A stretch of DNA of 64,000 nt, from positions 310,001 to 374,000 of the forward strand of contig JAWPHD010000289.1 of assembly GCA_037043455.1 (NCBI GenBank), written 5' to 3'. Shown here one piece after another: positions 24,247 to 36,996 of the stretch (its first letter is position 1; every line of letters begins with the position of its first letter). This stretch comes from Cyrtodaria siliqua. Lineage: Eukaryota > Mollusca > Bivalvia > Adapedonta > Hiatellidae. The notes beneath the pieces are model-generated. The model was not told the origin of the DNA and did no database searches. It saw nothing but the letters and a program-made list of their open reading frames with translations. Position numbers and translations under genes: made by a program.

Positions 24247-24387
24247 CATTACGTGGTCCGAGTAGTAATGTTCATACCATATTCAACCCCTTCTCCAAGA
24301 AGCGAAAACGGGTAAATATCCGCAATAAAATCCTGCTAAAATAAAATTCCACATTGCGTAATGGAATTTAGGCGAGACCACATAATG
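24247..24387. mobile_element. MITE with cattacgtggtcc termini, copy 2 counterpart
   Basis: Duplicated counterpart of 4290-4429 with the same terminal repeats and the same internal deletion relative to the 242-bp form, so the insertion predates the duplication. Confidence 0.7.
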
Positions 24388-24679
24388 TATGGTGCTTCGT
24401 CGATTTAGAACAGTAGGAACAGTAGTACATGTAGATGTCAATGTGGACACAAATGGTTTCCAGATTGTTTTATGTAACGGAGATAGTAGTGTGCATGTAG
24501 ACAATGATCAATTGTTGATGGGAAATATTGTGTAATTGTGGTAGAAAATAATTCTGAAAGGGGAGATCCATGTCTTTCCCTGTCTTTGATGTTTGTTATT
24601 TCTATGTACATCCTTTTTTTTTTTTAATTAAGCTTCTAATATTACCCGGTACACTTCAGTTAATATCATACGTATGCAT

Positions 24680-25494
24680 CGTAAGAAACTGAAACACGCT
24701 ATATTGAATGATATGATAATACACGCTCAGTAAGGTTTAATGATTAATTAAGTTTTAATGATTATTTGTTGGTTGTAGAAACTAGTTCTCAAAATAACGG
24801 AACATTTTACTGTACAATACTGTTTATCAAAATTATATCCTAGATAAATTATGAATTGGTATCTCTTAATTCGACGTTACATTTTTGAAATGGCTGGTTA
24901 AAGCCGTTTATATTGTGTCTATCGGGTTTGGAGTCTTAAAAAAATAAGTTATATATATATACCTCATCGTAAGTAGGTTTACAAACGGTATACATAAGTT
25001 GTAAAAAGTGGCTGTTATTGGCGGGATAGTTAAATTAACAATCTATCAGAACTATGTTTTTTTCTACACAAAATGGGTTCCGATCGTTTTGAAATGTACG
25101 AGTCTATTTGAACCTGCTTTTAAGTAATAACATCTAAATAAACTTAAACATTAGCACGATCGATTTAATTGTTTCGTCACTTTGATTTAAAGAATTAGCA
25201 TCCTCAGACATTACCACTTACCACTAAGCGCTTCAATCTGCAATGATACTCGTAACCCTTAATCATAAAGTTTCCCTGGCTTACGAAAGAGTAGTAACAT
25301 TTGAAAAAGGCATTCCCAGGTAAGAACCGCGAGTGCTATCAGATCATACATGGCAGAATACATGTATATATATATCGTATACATATACGATCGTATACAC
25401 ATCATTTTATTAGTGACGTTCCACATCCTAGTTTTATCATCGCCCTAAAAAGGATCATTAAAAATTGTTTGGTGTTCAATTATTAGACATTACA
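24680..25494. repeat. Dispersed repeat R1, copy in duplication copy 2
   Basis: Longer version of the repeat at 5020-5560. It continues through tggcagaatacatgtatata and cgtatacatatacgat to about 25494, where a truncated Penelope-like tail follows. Comparison with 16075-17150 shows this longer form is the older state. Confidence 0.65.
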
Positions 25495-25600
25495 TGTGTT
25501 CGGATGTCGTTTTCATTTATTATTGCTTTTGCCTTCTTGTTTGTCTGTTTGCGTGTTTGTTTCTGTGTTTTGTGGTTGACTGTCCTCCTTGAATGCTACT
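25495..25600 (+). mobile_element. Truncated Penelope-like tail
   Basis: Forward tail piece starting at atgtcgttttcatttattat and breaking off at gaatgctact. It interrupts repeat R1. The open frame 25465-25662 reads through it. Confidence 0.6.
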
Positions 25601-25943
25601 TAAAAATATATACTCCTCTAAATCAGTTATGGACCATCTTTGGATTTGAGTCATTTTTTTAAAGTGCAAAAATTGAGCAATTTACTGTCTTTTTCATTTT
25701 TTAAGTTTAGTTGTATTCTTTCACAATTGTTACATTACACACATGTGTTACTGAACGTTTTATATGAATATGAAATACATAATATTAAAAAATATCGTAA
25801 TTATTACTGTTGTTTCTGTGGTAAAATTGGTATTACAAAAATATACTCGTTTGAGCTACCGTTACATTAAATCTGGTAAACCTGTGTAAAACGCGATTAT
25901 CGCAACTCAGAGATACTGATAAAGTATAAAAAGTAATATAAGA

Positions 25944-26215
25944 ATAGATATAAAAAAAGAAAAATAGCAGTCAAGGACCACAAGCAACTAAAAGCACGCA
26001 TGGAAACAAACAACAATTAAAAGATATATAAGGCAAGGCATGTGATATCACATAATTACACAAACGGGTTGATAATTTGACTACCGCATTGGAAAGTCCC
26101 CTGGGGGTTTAAACCAGGTGCTATGGTGCATCAAACACTTTTGTAAATAAGAAAATCCCTTGCAAGCTATATTTTCTAACAAACTAGGTAGCATTAGATG
26201 ACAATGTACACTGAA
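25944..26215 (-). mobile_element. Penelope-like 3' region, minus strand, diverged
   Basis: Reverse copy: aaaatagcagtcaaggacca, ctaccgcattggaaagtccc, gggggtttaaaccaggtgct, and aaaatcccttgcaagctat. More diverged than the other tail copies. Confidence 0.55.
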
Positions 26216-26287
26216 CAAAATTGCTAAGTATTAACTTGTGTATCTTAATTAATTTTCTTATTTTAAATATATTTTAACATATATATA

Positions 26288-26761
26288 CACTCAGTACATT
26301 TGAAAACGAACATCTTTTTGCTGATGCAATTTATTATGATCCCATAAAGCTACAACAACAAAATGTTGTAGTATTCATATATCATCTTTATTTTATTTAT
26401 TTGCCAGATGTCATCAATATCGTACAGAAAATTCATGTAATTTTACTTATTCTAAGTTACCCACTTCATAAACCAAAGTCACAAAGTTAATATCGCGTGT
26501 GACCACTCGAGTGAAGGTGCCAGGCATTGTTAAACGCTCGAGGTGGTCACACGCGATAATATTGTGACTTTGGTTTATGAAGTGGGTAACTTTAAATAAG
26601 TAAAAATACATGAATTTTCTGTACGATATTGATGAAATTTGGCAAACGAATAAAATAAAGATGATATTATATGAATATTACAAAATTTTGTTGTTGTAGC
26701 TATATGGGATCATAATAAATTTCATCAGCAAAAAGATGTGCGTTTTCAAATGTACTGAGTG
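26288..26761. mobile_element. Foldback element, TA-flanked, nearly full-length palindrome
   Basis: 474 bp that is almost entirely one inverted repeat: arms of about 225 bp with a centre of roughly 25 bp between two ctcgag boxes. The termini are cactcagtacatttgaaaac and its complement, and TA stands on both sides, as in Tc1/mariner-type MITEs. A related terminus (cactcagtacacttgaaaaa) lies alone near 18627. No coding capacity; the transcript would fold into one long hairpin. Confidence 0.85.
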
Positions 26762-27574
26762 TATGATAAGTATTTTGTTTTGACCCATAGTTTGTAAAAC
26801 ATTTATTTTTTGTTTAGATTGTTACATCTTTTGAGAGTTACCCTCCCTTTATATGAAAACATGGAATATACTGATAAAACACATAACATGAGTCAAAGAT
26901 CGCTTAAAGATATAAAATTCTTAAAATTGGTATGAAATAATAGAAAAAAACATAAAAATTTGACCCATTTATCGCAGATTTTACGTATATAAAAAAATGA
27001 AATATGGATAATCTTAAATTACTTCCCTTTACATTGAATATTGTTTGAAATTCAAGTAACTGTAATTCAGCGTTACCATTAAATATTTCGAAAATTTCTT
27101 TTGCAAACGCATTTGTAGTGGTAATGCTAGTAAAACATGATGTCAAAATAATTTTAACTGGCACATTTTAGAATTAGGAATATCGAAAGCTTCACTAATT
27201 CGAAGTACTTAATAAAATCCTATATACCCAGTTGTATAAGTGTTATAACTTATTTCTAAGAAAACACATTGACTTAAAAGTTTTCAAATATGTTCATGCA
27301 ATTAGAGCAGACGATTTACACTCGTTATTTTGCAGTTTAACCGTATCTCTAATCAAGCTCAAAATACACAAAACAATGACAATATTATTGAAATATTTAG
27401 CAATTTGGTTTAGTATATGAATAACACAAATATGAATATAAAACAAAAGCACAGAACCGTAAATCTACCTCAATCTTGAGAGAACGGTAACGTTTGATGT
27501 TTGTCAACCCATTTGTGTTTGTGTTGTCCCTTACTTTGTTTCTACGATTCCTTTAATGGTGATTGTTTATTTTG

Positions 27575-28455
27575 AATGCAATCTCATTAAAAGCAGACCC
27601 TTTATCACGCTACGATACTCTAGGCTACTAAGGATCTGACAACACAGCATTGATGGTCACGTCAGATTGACCTTACGATTAGACAATCAGATTTCAGCCT
27701 ACATAATTGCTCGGTATAGACTGCCTCACTGCGCATGTCGCGTTTTAGTCAAACACCCTGGAACAGTCTACGCTCGGTATTGAAAGAAACAATGTCCGTA
27801 ACTTTTAGCTTATAAAACATAAAATAATTGCGGTGACAAACATAACACACCACCTAATTGAATATTTACTGAAAAAACAACAAAAAGATTGTTTGACGGA
27901 ATTCTATAACGGTACAAAAAAACATATGTGCCGCTTCGTGGGGTTGAACCCACGACCCACGCTAAAGTTATTCTCGCAGGTAATAATAATACCACGTCGC
28001 AATAGCCGACTTCGATATCAACTGAGCTAATCGGGCCAGACGTAATAAGACATTCTATTTAGAAAACGTTATGTCTGACTAATCTCGGTTACTGTTTCGA
28101 ATGCTTTCAAAAACATGATTGCTGCGCTCGCCCATGATATTCTTCGTATTGTTGATGTAAAACTTGCCATTAGTGGATTTTTTAATTTATCGTGCAATCC
28201 ACTGCAATAAAACACGAAGATTTGATATTTTTTCGGATATAAAAACAATGTGTTTTATGTAGATTTTCGTTTATTGAATTCTAACCTCATCTAAAGTGCA
28301 TCGGAAACTCGCGATTTCATTGGTTGCATTTAGTTGATCTTCTCGTGAATATTGACTAGATGAAAGGTCGATCTGACATGACCTCAAAGGCAGTCTGGTC
28401 AGATCCTGTATAGCGGAGAGTATCAAAGCGTAATTAGGATATGATTTTAATGAGA
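27575..28455. mobile_element. TIR element with about 100-bp ends, complete in copy 2 only
   Basis: The left end (near 27577, with aatctcattaaaa, then gatactct, ggatctgaca and gtcagattgacctt) is the reverse complement of the right end (to about 28455). The interior is about 700 bp without a convincing frame. It includes a tRNA-like stretch (27930-28037). Copy 1 has only the right end (5572-5665). Outer boundaries are approximate. Confidence 0.6.
27930..28037 (-). other. tRNA-like sequence
   Basis: On the minus strand: A-box-like ttagctcagttgatatcg, a stem-loop gtcg-gctattg-cgac and a B-box-like gggttcaacccc, with about 45 extra bases between anticodon-like and T-like arms. The outer ends do not pair as an acceptor stem, so this is a tRNA-derived relic or SINE head and not a tRNA gene. 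Confidence 0.45.
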
Positions 28456-29154
28456 TTGTTTTAAATGCGTGTTTGTTTCGACTTTTAAACCAACGTTTGC
28501 AATAATGAATTCAATTTTCACTAAATTAAATATGAGCACATTTTGATAGAAAGGTGCTTTACTGTTCATCATTGTATGTTTATTCTTATATTGGCGTCGA
28601 CGTCAGCAACACGTTATTTACGTTATGAATCAACGTCACTGTTAGTTATGTGTGTGTTCTGAGCTAGATAATAATATTTAGCGATTATGAATATTCTTTT
28701 ACCGAGAAATACAAATCGTTCACCCATATAAATGTAAGAATGTTACATAATCACTTACTATAACATTATTTATAAACAACAATATCAAAGACAACTGCCT
28801 AAGTGTGGCTGTGCTAGTTATTTATTTATTAACATTCTGTTTGCTATTAAAAAGCCGCTAAAAATACATGTGAGTTGTAAATTATTACAAGATCGGTGTA
28901 TACACTACTAATCTAATCTCTCTTTATAACTACCAGTGTGATAAGATTACACAAAAAGGTACACAAATCTGAACCTATCGCACGGAAACTACTATTGCCG
29001 TTGTTCAGAACGGTGAACTTTATGAAAGAGGAAATAAAGAATGCAAGTGTGTTATTGTTGTTGCTTCGCTGTTTATCATTATCATATCTCTTCTAAATCT
29101 CATATTAGAGTTGCGCCATGTAGACCGTTATCAGAGAACATCTCCGTAGCTGCT

Positions 29155-29330
29155 CTCTGAAACATCGACTTGCACCAAGCTGTAGCCTCACTGAAACGTC
29201 GACTTGCACCAGTTGTAGGCTTCACTGAAACATCGACTTGCACCAGATGTAGGCCTCACCTGCACCAGCTGTTGGCCTTACTGAAACATCGACTTGCACC
29301 AGCTATAGGTCTCACTGAAACATCGACTTG
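29155..29330. repeat. 34-bp minisatellite, copy 2
   Basis: Same five-and-a-half-unit array as 6356-6532, differing by single bases only. Confidence 0.85.
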
Positions 29331-29865
29331 CGTTTGATATTACCATTACGACCATCAGACCTAGAGTTACGCGTTCTAATAGAAAATATAGAACAAATGT
29401 CAATAATAGGATCTTTTGAACACTGTATGCATTTGGTGTATTCAATTTAAATTGCAAGCAGATTTAAAGAAATGTTAATGATTGGTGTACGATAAATAAT
29501 AAGGTTGTTTAACCACTCATAGAATATGTTGTCTGCTTTTTGATACGCAGGCTTCATAACCGCTGCTCCCAACTAAATTCCATTATGTTTAGTTCGCTCC
29601 ACGGGGCATTTAATTGTATTAGATAATGGGACCATACGCCGTACGACATGGGGAAGCAGTTAACTCCATGTCCACCGCCATATGCATGCCATCTTTGGGA
29701 TGGTTAAACTTTTGTACTATTGATTTTATGAATATTGAGTTCTGCTAAACCCGGGGCTAGAGGGCGTGAGAGGTAGCTAGCATATTTCACTACCGCTCAC
29801 GAACAGTCTCAATCAAACCGAGACTGCAATATTTCGTATGTGTCGTGCAGAGGTCCATTATCATA

Positions 29866-30360
29866 CTCTTTATTAATCCCATACAGTCAAGTTCAAACAA
29901 AAAATTAGCAAACTGTGCAGAAATGTTGCTTAAAATAAATAACACAGCTATTCAAAATGTAAAATTACAAAATGTAATAGGCACTGACATTGATGAATCA
30001 TTATCGTTGAAATTTCATATATCTAAAGCATGCAATAAACTTGCAAAAAATAATCTATTAAAAAGGATTTCTTACTACCTAACCTATGAAATGAAGAAAC
30101 CTTTCTATAACTCTTATACTACTTTTGATTATGGTTGTATGCATGGAGTCAAACAAATAAATTCTCCAGCAAGAAACACCGTCTAAACTAATGTTTAAGG
30201 CAATCCAGTGGCTTACCTTTCAACGCAGATGTGATCATCACACAGGAGTTATGATTTATAAATAATTTAATAATTTAACTTTTAAATTACATAACCAATT
30301 TAAAACCTTCTCTACAAATTCAAATTATAACTTAAGATCTATATAATTATAACTCTGGAT
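29866..30360 (+). pseudogene. Non-LTR retrotransposon ORF2 C-terminal fragment, copy 2
   Basis: Counterpart of 7083-7560. The open part ends at 30186 through a change to a stop codon after the ARNTV segment, whereas copy 1 reads a few codons further. Dead in both copies. Confidence 0.7.
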
Positions 30361-31301
30361 ATAGCTCATGTAAAACCTAGAATAAATATTCTTAAACATT
30401 TGCTGATGTGTACTTCTAGCACGTCGTGCTACAAAGGTGAATATGCAATCAATAATGTAAATGGAAAAAAAGTGTCTGGTAAGAAAAAAAGAGTATTTTT
30501 CAATATTGTTTAAACACCCGTGACCTGATCGGTTATTATGCTAAACTTTGTTCCCAGTTCCAACCCAGATATAAAGCTTTTTTCTCTCGACATCTATTTT
30601 ACGCTTGCGTAAAACCATGCTTGCTATTATTATTATTATTACTGGAATGTGTAAGATCTGACATCTTTATATGCTAATAATTACTGTTGGCACATTTATT
30701 CATCACAAATTGGTTGTTAATTGAAAGAATTGTTTGCTCCGTAAAAACGGTAATTGCGTTGTTTATTAAAAAGCTTCATTCGTTTACAAAAGGTAATAAA
30801 TTGTAATTGTGTTCTAGCTATAATAATTATATTACACAATGTTGATATAAATCTATGAGTATGTGAATTGCTTTTTTACATGGTGAGTTAATTTCGAAAT
30901 ACAACAAATCTTAGTTTTCCTATAGTTGTACATTTTTTAATTATAATTTATTCACACTTAGTAGGTATGCCATCTTCTCTCAAAGTACCAATCAATCATA
31001 TGCTGTTATCACATAACAGTTTCTCGGGGAATATCCCTGTCTATCACGGCTTTGGCTACGGTATTTGGCATTGTGAGCCTGCAATCAGAACTGTTGTTCA
31101 TACCGATCGTTTAAGATCGCGGAGCTCGATCAAACTTAGGATATATTGTCTTTTTAATGTAGTTTTTGACCGTTACTTGTGATACGCAATCTTAAAGGGG
31201 TTAGGCACTAGTTTCAAAAGAAAATGATGTTAATTGCGATGGGCTTTGAAAAACTTGAACATATCTGAAAGAATTATCAAAATGGCATGAAAAATAAAGG
31301 A

Positions 31302-31461
31302 GGTATGAACTATTGAAAATGTGCAAAGAAACTCAAATGGATTCGGTCATCTCTGAACAATGACATCAACGCGCCTTTTCACCATATATTGCATACTGAT
31401 TATTTGTCATTTAAAGCAATGAAACATTTATGTTCTGTGCAATTTTCAATAGGTCATATCC
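31302..31461. mobile_element. Small inverted-repeat element, copy 2
   Basis: Counterpart of 8529-8688, with one substitution in the left arm (atgaact instead of atgacct). Confidence 0.6.
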
Positions 31462-32673
31462 CAGCGAACAATATAAATCGGCCTGATAACGGATTCTAAG
31501 CGGAATATCGGTCCTTACACGGGCAGACGTCCGTCCGTCTTTCAATGATTACACAGTGTTTTTGCTTTTTTGTTTCCATATCAATGGAATGGTGTTCTAC
31601 AGATGTTATCTGGTTATAAACTACAGGTTAACCCGTGGAAAGGAGACATCGACTTTCAATCACGGTTCGTGAACGGACCGCCGGTAGTCTGATTTACCAG
31701 ACACAGGCGAATATTTACGATTTTTACCGAATACAATACGACCTTTTTATTTTTAATATTTTATAGGAATTTATTATTTAAACAGAAAATATTTATTTCT
31801 TATATAAATATATGTTTCTCAACACATTTATCAATATTATATGCTTGTATAACTAAAACACTACACCATCTGGTCTACCGTTAACAAATACTTATACAAT
31901 ACAAAATGTTATTATGTAACCTTGAGAATATATGCCTACGATAAAATGTTACTTTTTCTTAAAGTGAGTAGTTTTAAATGGCACCTTCTTTGATGATCGC
32001 TGAAGAAGACCTTAATCTTTTAACAGCGTGAACTTTCTTTAACAGCTCAAACTGTGTTTGTTCATGTTTTATATTAAACCACGACGATGTTGGAGGCCGT
32101 TTTATCAAAGCGTGTAATGCTAAGTGGTATTGTCTCGGATTATGTATAATCGGACAGGCAATATATCATAATCAATCGCATGTTTGATCATATTTATTCA
32201 TAAATAAATACATTTGTATTATGTTGGCACTGTATAGATAGAAAGATAGAAGCAGACATATATTACTAACAGAATATGTAGCATACACAGAACACAATCA
32301 GCCAAAGCACGCGTACAAAACAAATAATAACAATTACACGGAAAAAAGACTAAAAAAATGCGATACCATGAACTCGATTTGCAGTTTGCCTAATGTGGCA
32401 TTGAAATGCATTCATAATGAAACAACAATAAAGGTATTTTGTATGTGCAATGATAGATATCGTATAGTATTAAACTACTCAGAGGTGACTGGTTATTTGA
32501 CCCGTATTGACATTTCTATCAATACTGCTGAAGTCATGAATGGTAACCGTTAAGACGTCATTTTAAGCGCTAGAAATAAGTGTAAAAGTCAAACAGAAAA
32601 TGCAGATTTCACAGAACAAACAAAGTAAACCCTAAAACACGCAAAAAGACAAACATGAATGGCAAGAAGCAAA

Positions 32674-32859
32674 CATTGGGTTGGCAGGGTATGAAATAAA
32701 ATCTTAATTTCGGCTTAAAAAGTATGCATATTGTAAAATTAAGACATGTAGTAGGTAATTTTAAATAAGGTATAGCATTTTTTCAGTAAAATATGTATAC
32801 AATCCTGCTATTAAAAGCTTTCCCATCGCTTAATGGTATTATGGCGGGACCACGTAATG
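32674..32859. mobile_element. MITE with acgtggtcc terminus, 5' truncated, copy 2
   Basis: Counterpart of 9877-10061, right terminus ggcgggaccacgtaatg. Confidence 0.6.
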
Positions 32860-33180
32860 TAGTATAAACACATACTGGTTATGTAGTGGTTATTATTTGG
32901 ACTTTAAAAGTGAAAGGGTCCGGTTCAAGTTCCGCTCTGGATAACCTTTGATTTGTTGTTGTAGATACAACATTGATATGCTACTCATATAGTTTATACA
33001 TCTATACCGAATTGTGAGTGATGTTCGTCTAACTGGACCTACTTCTTCCGTGACATGATTTATTACCATTAGCGTGTATATATTTAACGCAATAAGATGT
33101 CGTTTTTAAACCTTTATTGAAATATTGTCGAGACACACAACTCGCGTCTTCGAAGATGTATTGACTACATACTTTGACTG

Positions 33181-33544
33181 GTTTATGTTGCCTTGTACTC
33201 GAGTTGAGGATTTTAATATTCGTAATCTTTGTATAACTAAAAAGCTACTCAATCGGGGTTACCGTTACCATAAACTTCGTAAGACTGTTCTGCGACAAGG
33301 ACTATCACAACCTGACTTCTATGGTTGTGTGATTTATAGACTTCGTAAGATTTTTGTTCATGATCACTTTCATACTATCGTTGTAAGACTTGTTAAAACG
33401 TTTATTAAAAGAGGTTATGACCCTATCATTTTGCAACGTACTGCATGCTTGGCGGTGGAACCTTTTACAGTTCGCCACTACGCTTTCCGTTGTAATTGTA
33501 CGATGACCGGACGGGCTGTTGACTCTATGATGACTTCTACCTAA
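33181..33544 (+). pseudogene. Penelope-like RT C-terminal fragment, subfamily A, copy 2
   Basis: Counterpart of 10390-10744 within the frame 33125-33544. It has the same 21-codon in-frame deletion between LRKT and LRQGLS, so that deletion predates the duplication. Several further amino-acid changes (FYGC for FYGD, HTIV for HTIF) point to neutral decay. Confidence 0.65.
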
Positions 33545-33628
33545 AGCCCAATGGGACGGTGGCGTTTGATGTTTGTCTATGATTTTTCTTGTCGTGCCCT
33601 TAATGGCTTATTCTCTTATTGCTCTGGC

Positions 33629-33672
33629 TCTTTCCCATCACTTATTGAAATTAAGGAGGGATCACGTAATGT
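33629..33672. mobile_element. Right end of the 242-bp MITE left after a deletion
   Basis: ctttcccatcacttattgaa to gggatcacgtaatg matches the last part of 11366-11607. It is joined directly to Penelope-like 3' sequence (gctctggct), so 10830-11566 of copy 1 is missing here. Confidence 0.7.
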
Positions 33673-33784
33673 GAAGTGACAGAATGTTTACAAACCGTAT
33701 GCAAGTAGTTTCAAACCAATGTCGTAGCAAGTAGTTTTTGTGTATGTTCCGGTATGTGTCTGTATGTGTGTCTGAAGATTTGTT

Positions 33785-34118
33785 TATATATTGCTATGAT
33801 AGAGATTTCATGTTGAGTATTTCACCAGATACCCAGGCAGGTGTTATTGAAGCATTTAATAAAAATAATATAAAAGTAATTTTAGAACTATTCTGCGACA
33901 AGAACTATCACAACCTCACTTCTATGGTGATGTGATTTACAAACTCCGTAACATCCTTGGTCATGATCACTTTCATACTATCTTTGTTAAACGTGTTAAA
34001 AGGTTTATCAAAATAGGTTATAGCAAGTATTGTTTCACTACCGCATATGAAAAGTCTCAATCAAACCGAGTTGCAATATCGTTTGTATTTATCCAGTTTG
34101 GCCATTTCCAAATTTCTT
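33785..34118 (+). pseudogene. Penelope-like RT with core deletion, joined to repeat R2, copy 2
   Basis: Counterpart of 11735-12050 with the same core deletion and the same R2 junction. It differs by small indels that put the pieces in other frames. In this copy about 90 bp (34118-34200) follow that are missing from copy 1. Confidence 0.6.
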
Positions 34119-34219
34119 ATTTCATTCTCTTTTTTTACGGTTGACTTCAATGGTGATGTGATTTACATACCATAAATTTGCTCTAGTTCCAGCAGACAAA
34201 GCTTCCAACAATATAATTA

Positions 34220-35522
34220 TTATCAGACGACTACATTATATCAATACTTTGAATGCTGAGCTAGCTAGCACTTCTGCTTATCTGACTACACCTCTGCTGG
34301 AGACGGACATTGTTTCCCAGCATGTGACCTTTATGGAGACTATAACGGTTTCTGTAATTAGTAAGCAGACGAAGCTCCCTACAATGTACTGGATATCCAA
34401 ACTTCACAATATTCCTTACAAAGCACGTTTTATCGCTAATTGTAGTTCATGTACCACGACCAATATATCAAAACTATTGACTTCCTGACTTTCCGCGATT
34501 AAAGAACATGTTGTAAAATATTGCGGAAAGGCCTACGAGAACTCAGGAATCAATCTGTTTTGGTCTATCAAGAACTCTGGAGAAGTTCTTGACAAACTAC
34601 GGTGTAAGCATTTTCATGCCTCTTCTCTAAGCACTTACAACTTTTCTACCCTGTATACTACACTACCACATAATCTTATCAAAGAATTGCTTCAGCTTAT
34701 TCGAAAGACATTTGCTATAGAGGTACTAACTGTGCGCCACTTGTTGCAGATTTATTTTTGTACTGCTATGAAAGAGTTTTTATGCTGAGTTTGTCACCTG
34801 CTAGCCAGAGTGAAATGATTGATGCATTTAATAATACTTCTCGGTATCTTGATGACATACTCAATATTGATAATCCGTTCTTTGCTCATATGGTTACTAA
34901 AATGTATCCACCAGAGCTCACGTTGAATAAAGCCAACAGTTCGGATACAGTATCAGCATTTCTCGATCTTCATCTCTCGATTTCAAATGATTGTATTCAT
35001 ACTAAAATCTATGATAAGAGAGATTATTTCAATTTCAACATCGTTAACTATCCACACCTGGATGGAGATGTACCTCGTGCTACCTCATACGGCGTGTATA
35101 TCTCCCAGCTCATTCGATTTGCTAGAGCGTGTAATGACTTCAATGGTCGAAATCAAGTTATTACAAGTAAACTTCTTCAGCAGGGTTTTCTTTATCACAA
35201 ACTACGTATATCTTTCTCTAAATTCTACCGCCGCAACGAGGGCCTACTGGAAAAGTACAACACCAACCTTAAAACACTTCTGCGACTAGGCATATCACAA
35301 CCCTCATTTTATGGAGATGTGGTCTACAAACTTCGAAAGTTAAAGGGGTCTGACGGGTTTCCTGACCGCTTTACAAATTTAATCCGGAAGTTCGTCAGAA
35401 AAGGATATAACCATTTGGTTTTACAGCGCACTGCATGTTTTGTGATTGACCCCTCTAAAGTTAGTCATTACGCTTCACTTTTCACTTGTGCGATGACTGG
35501 ACTACCTCTTGGGACGCTATGA
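34220..35522 (+). pseudogene. Penelope-like reverse transcriptase, subfamily B, copy 2
   Basis: Better preserved than copy 1. It has the LPTMYWISKLH segment (34249-34488), then, after a stop, a motif A region STYNFSTLYTTLPHNLIK (near 34630-34682) in which Asn stands where I expect the first catalytic Asp. The fingers/motif B region is shortened before GTNCAP. The frame 34758-35522 carries the YLDD box and the full C-terminal part ending in TGLPLGTL. At least two stops and one frameshift make it dead. An overlapping frame (34987-35289) is a shadow. Confidence 0.65.
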
Positions 35523-35880
35523 TTGTACCTACTGAAACCCCAGCTAAGGGAGGTGGTTGCATAAGCTTTCGTCCCTCGAGTTTTCTGGTCGTACCCTAGA
35601 TTGGTTTTCTCTTTAGCTGCAACTACTATGGTGGATCAGTACGATTCTGGATACATCCTGAGATGTTTTTTTATTTTTATTTTTTTGTATGTGTTTCTTT
35701 AGTTAGTTTCTTTGGATGTGGACTTTATTGTTAGAGAATTCCTTTTGATGAGATGTAGTTTTGTTTACACTGTCTTGTCTATTTGGGCGCTGAAGACAGG
35801 ATAATAGCGAGGATTGTGCGCATATAAAATCGATTCAAGCTAACCAGTAGGCCGTATTGCCTACTGACCGTTCCAAGTCG
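35523..35880 (+). mobile_element. 3' non-coding region of Penelope-like subfamily B, copy 2
   Basis: Counterpart of 13278-13627, with the cgtccctcgagttttctggt block directly after the RT stop. Confidence 0.6.
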
Positions 35881-35885
35881 GTAAC

Positions 35886-36375
35886 CCTGTCTTCACCACC
35901 CTTTCTGCTGTTTTTTGTCTCTGTCATTGTATTTTCAAGTCCTTGTTTGCAGTACAGTGCGGACCTACGATGCCATTGCTTTCGGACGCTGTGGTTTCTA
36001 TAGGACCCTATATCTCATTTTTACAAACTTCGTTAGATCCTTGGTCATGATCACCTTCATACAATTTTTGTTAAACTTGTTAAAATGTTTATCAAAATAG
36101 GTTATGACCCTATTAATTTGCAATGCACTGCATGCTTAGTGGTGGATCTTTATATATACTGTCCCGTTTTATTGAGATGACAGTAAGGTAAGTTTCAGTT
36201 TTGGTGCACCCTAGAACCTGGTTTAAACCCCCATGCGGCTTTTTTTGCCACTGACCGTTCCAATGCGATAGCCCTGTTGTCAATCCTTTTTGTGTTTGTG
36301 ACGTCACATGCCTTTGTCCTTTGTTAACATTGTCATCATGTTTGTTCTTTTGCTTGTTTTTGGGTTACTGTGTTC
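35886..36375 (+). mobile_element. Repeat piece joined to truncated Penelope-like end, copy 2
   Basis: Counterpart of 13628-14130, with identical junctions and a few substitutions. Confidence 0.55.
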
Positions 36376-36996
36376 TGTGTAAATATAGATATAAAAATCG
36401 AACAGGAAAAGCAGCATTCAAGGACGACAGTCAATCATAAAAACACACAGAAACAAAGAGCAAATGTAAGCTGCATTTCCTGCTCGACTTTTAGACTTAT
36501 ATTTAGTGATCTGTCATAACTTCAGACATGGCGACTATTTGTAATATGCCAGTCATTTAAGAGAATCGCTACACCCCATTAGACACTAATCAGGCGGTAT
36601 CGTGTACAACATAAATCATCCGGCATTCCAATATTATGGTAATTTGATATGTTCACAATTTCAAACGTGACAGTTAATTATTGTCTGCTGTTACCATTTG
36701 GCATAATGCACAGTCCACGGTCTATTTCGAAAGGAAAACTATGCCGAGCGATGTGATGCTGGTGTCGGTGCTTCAGTTTAGAATATTGAGTTTAACCAGC
36801 GCCCGTTCAGGTCTAGGTCATAAATACGTTGTAGTTGTTTTGGTGATAAATGTCCGTAGATATAATAAATTATATGTTAAAGATTTGTTCGGTTTAAAGT
36901 AACTTCATATACTAAATTCGTCATGCTTCTTAAAGCTACACAGTCTCTATATCAATCGATTTCTTCTTTGTAGGCGTGTCCTTATTTGTAAAGAAA

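Noticed and set aside
27930..28037. Functional tRNA gene on the minus strand
   Set aside because: The acceptor stem does not pair and about 45 extra bases interrupt the structure.
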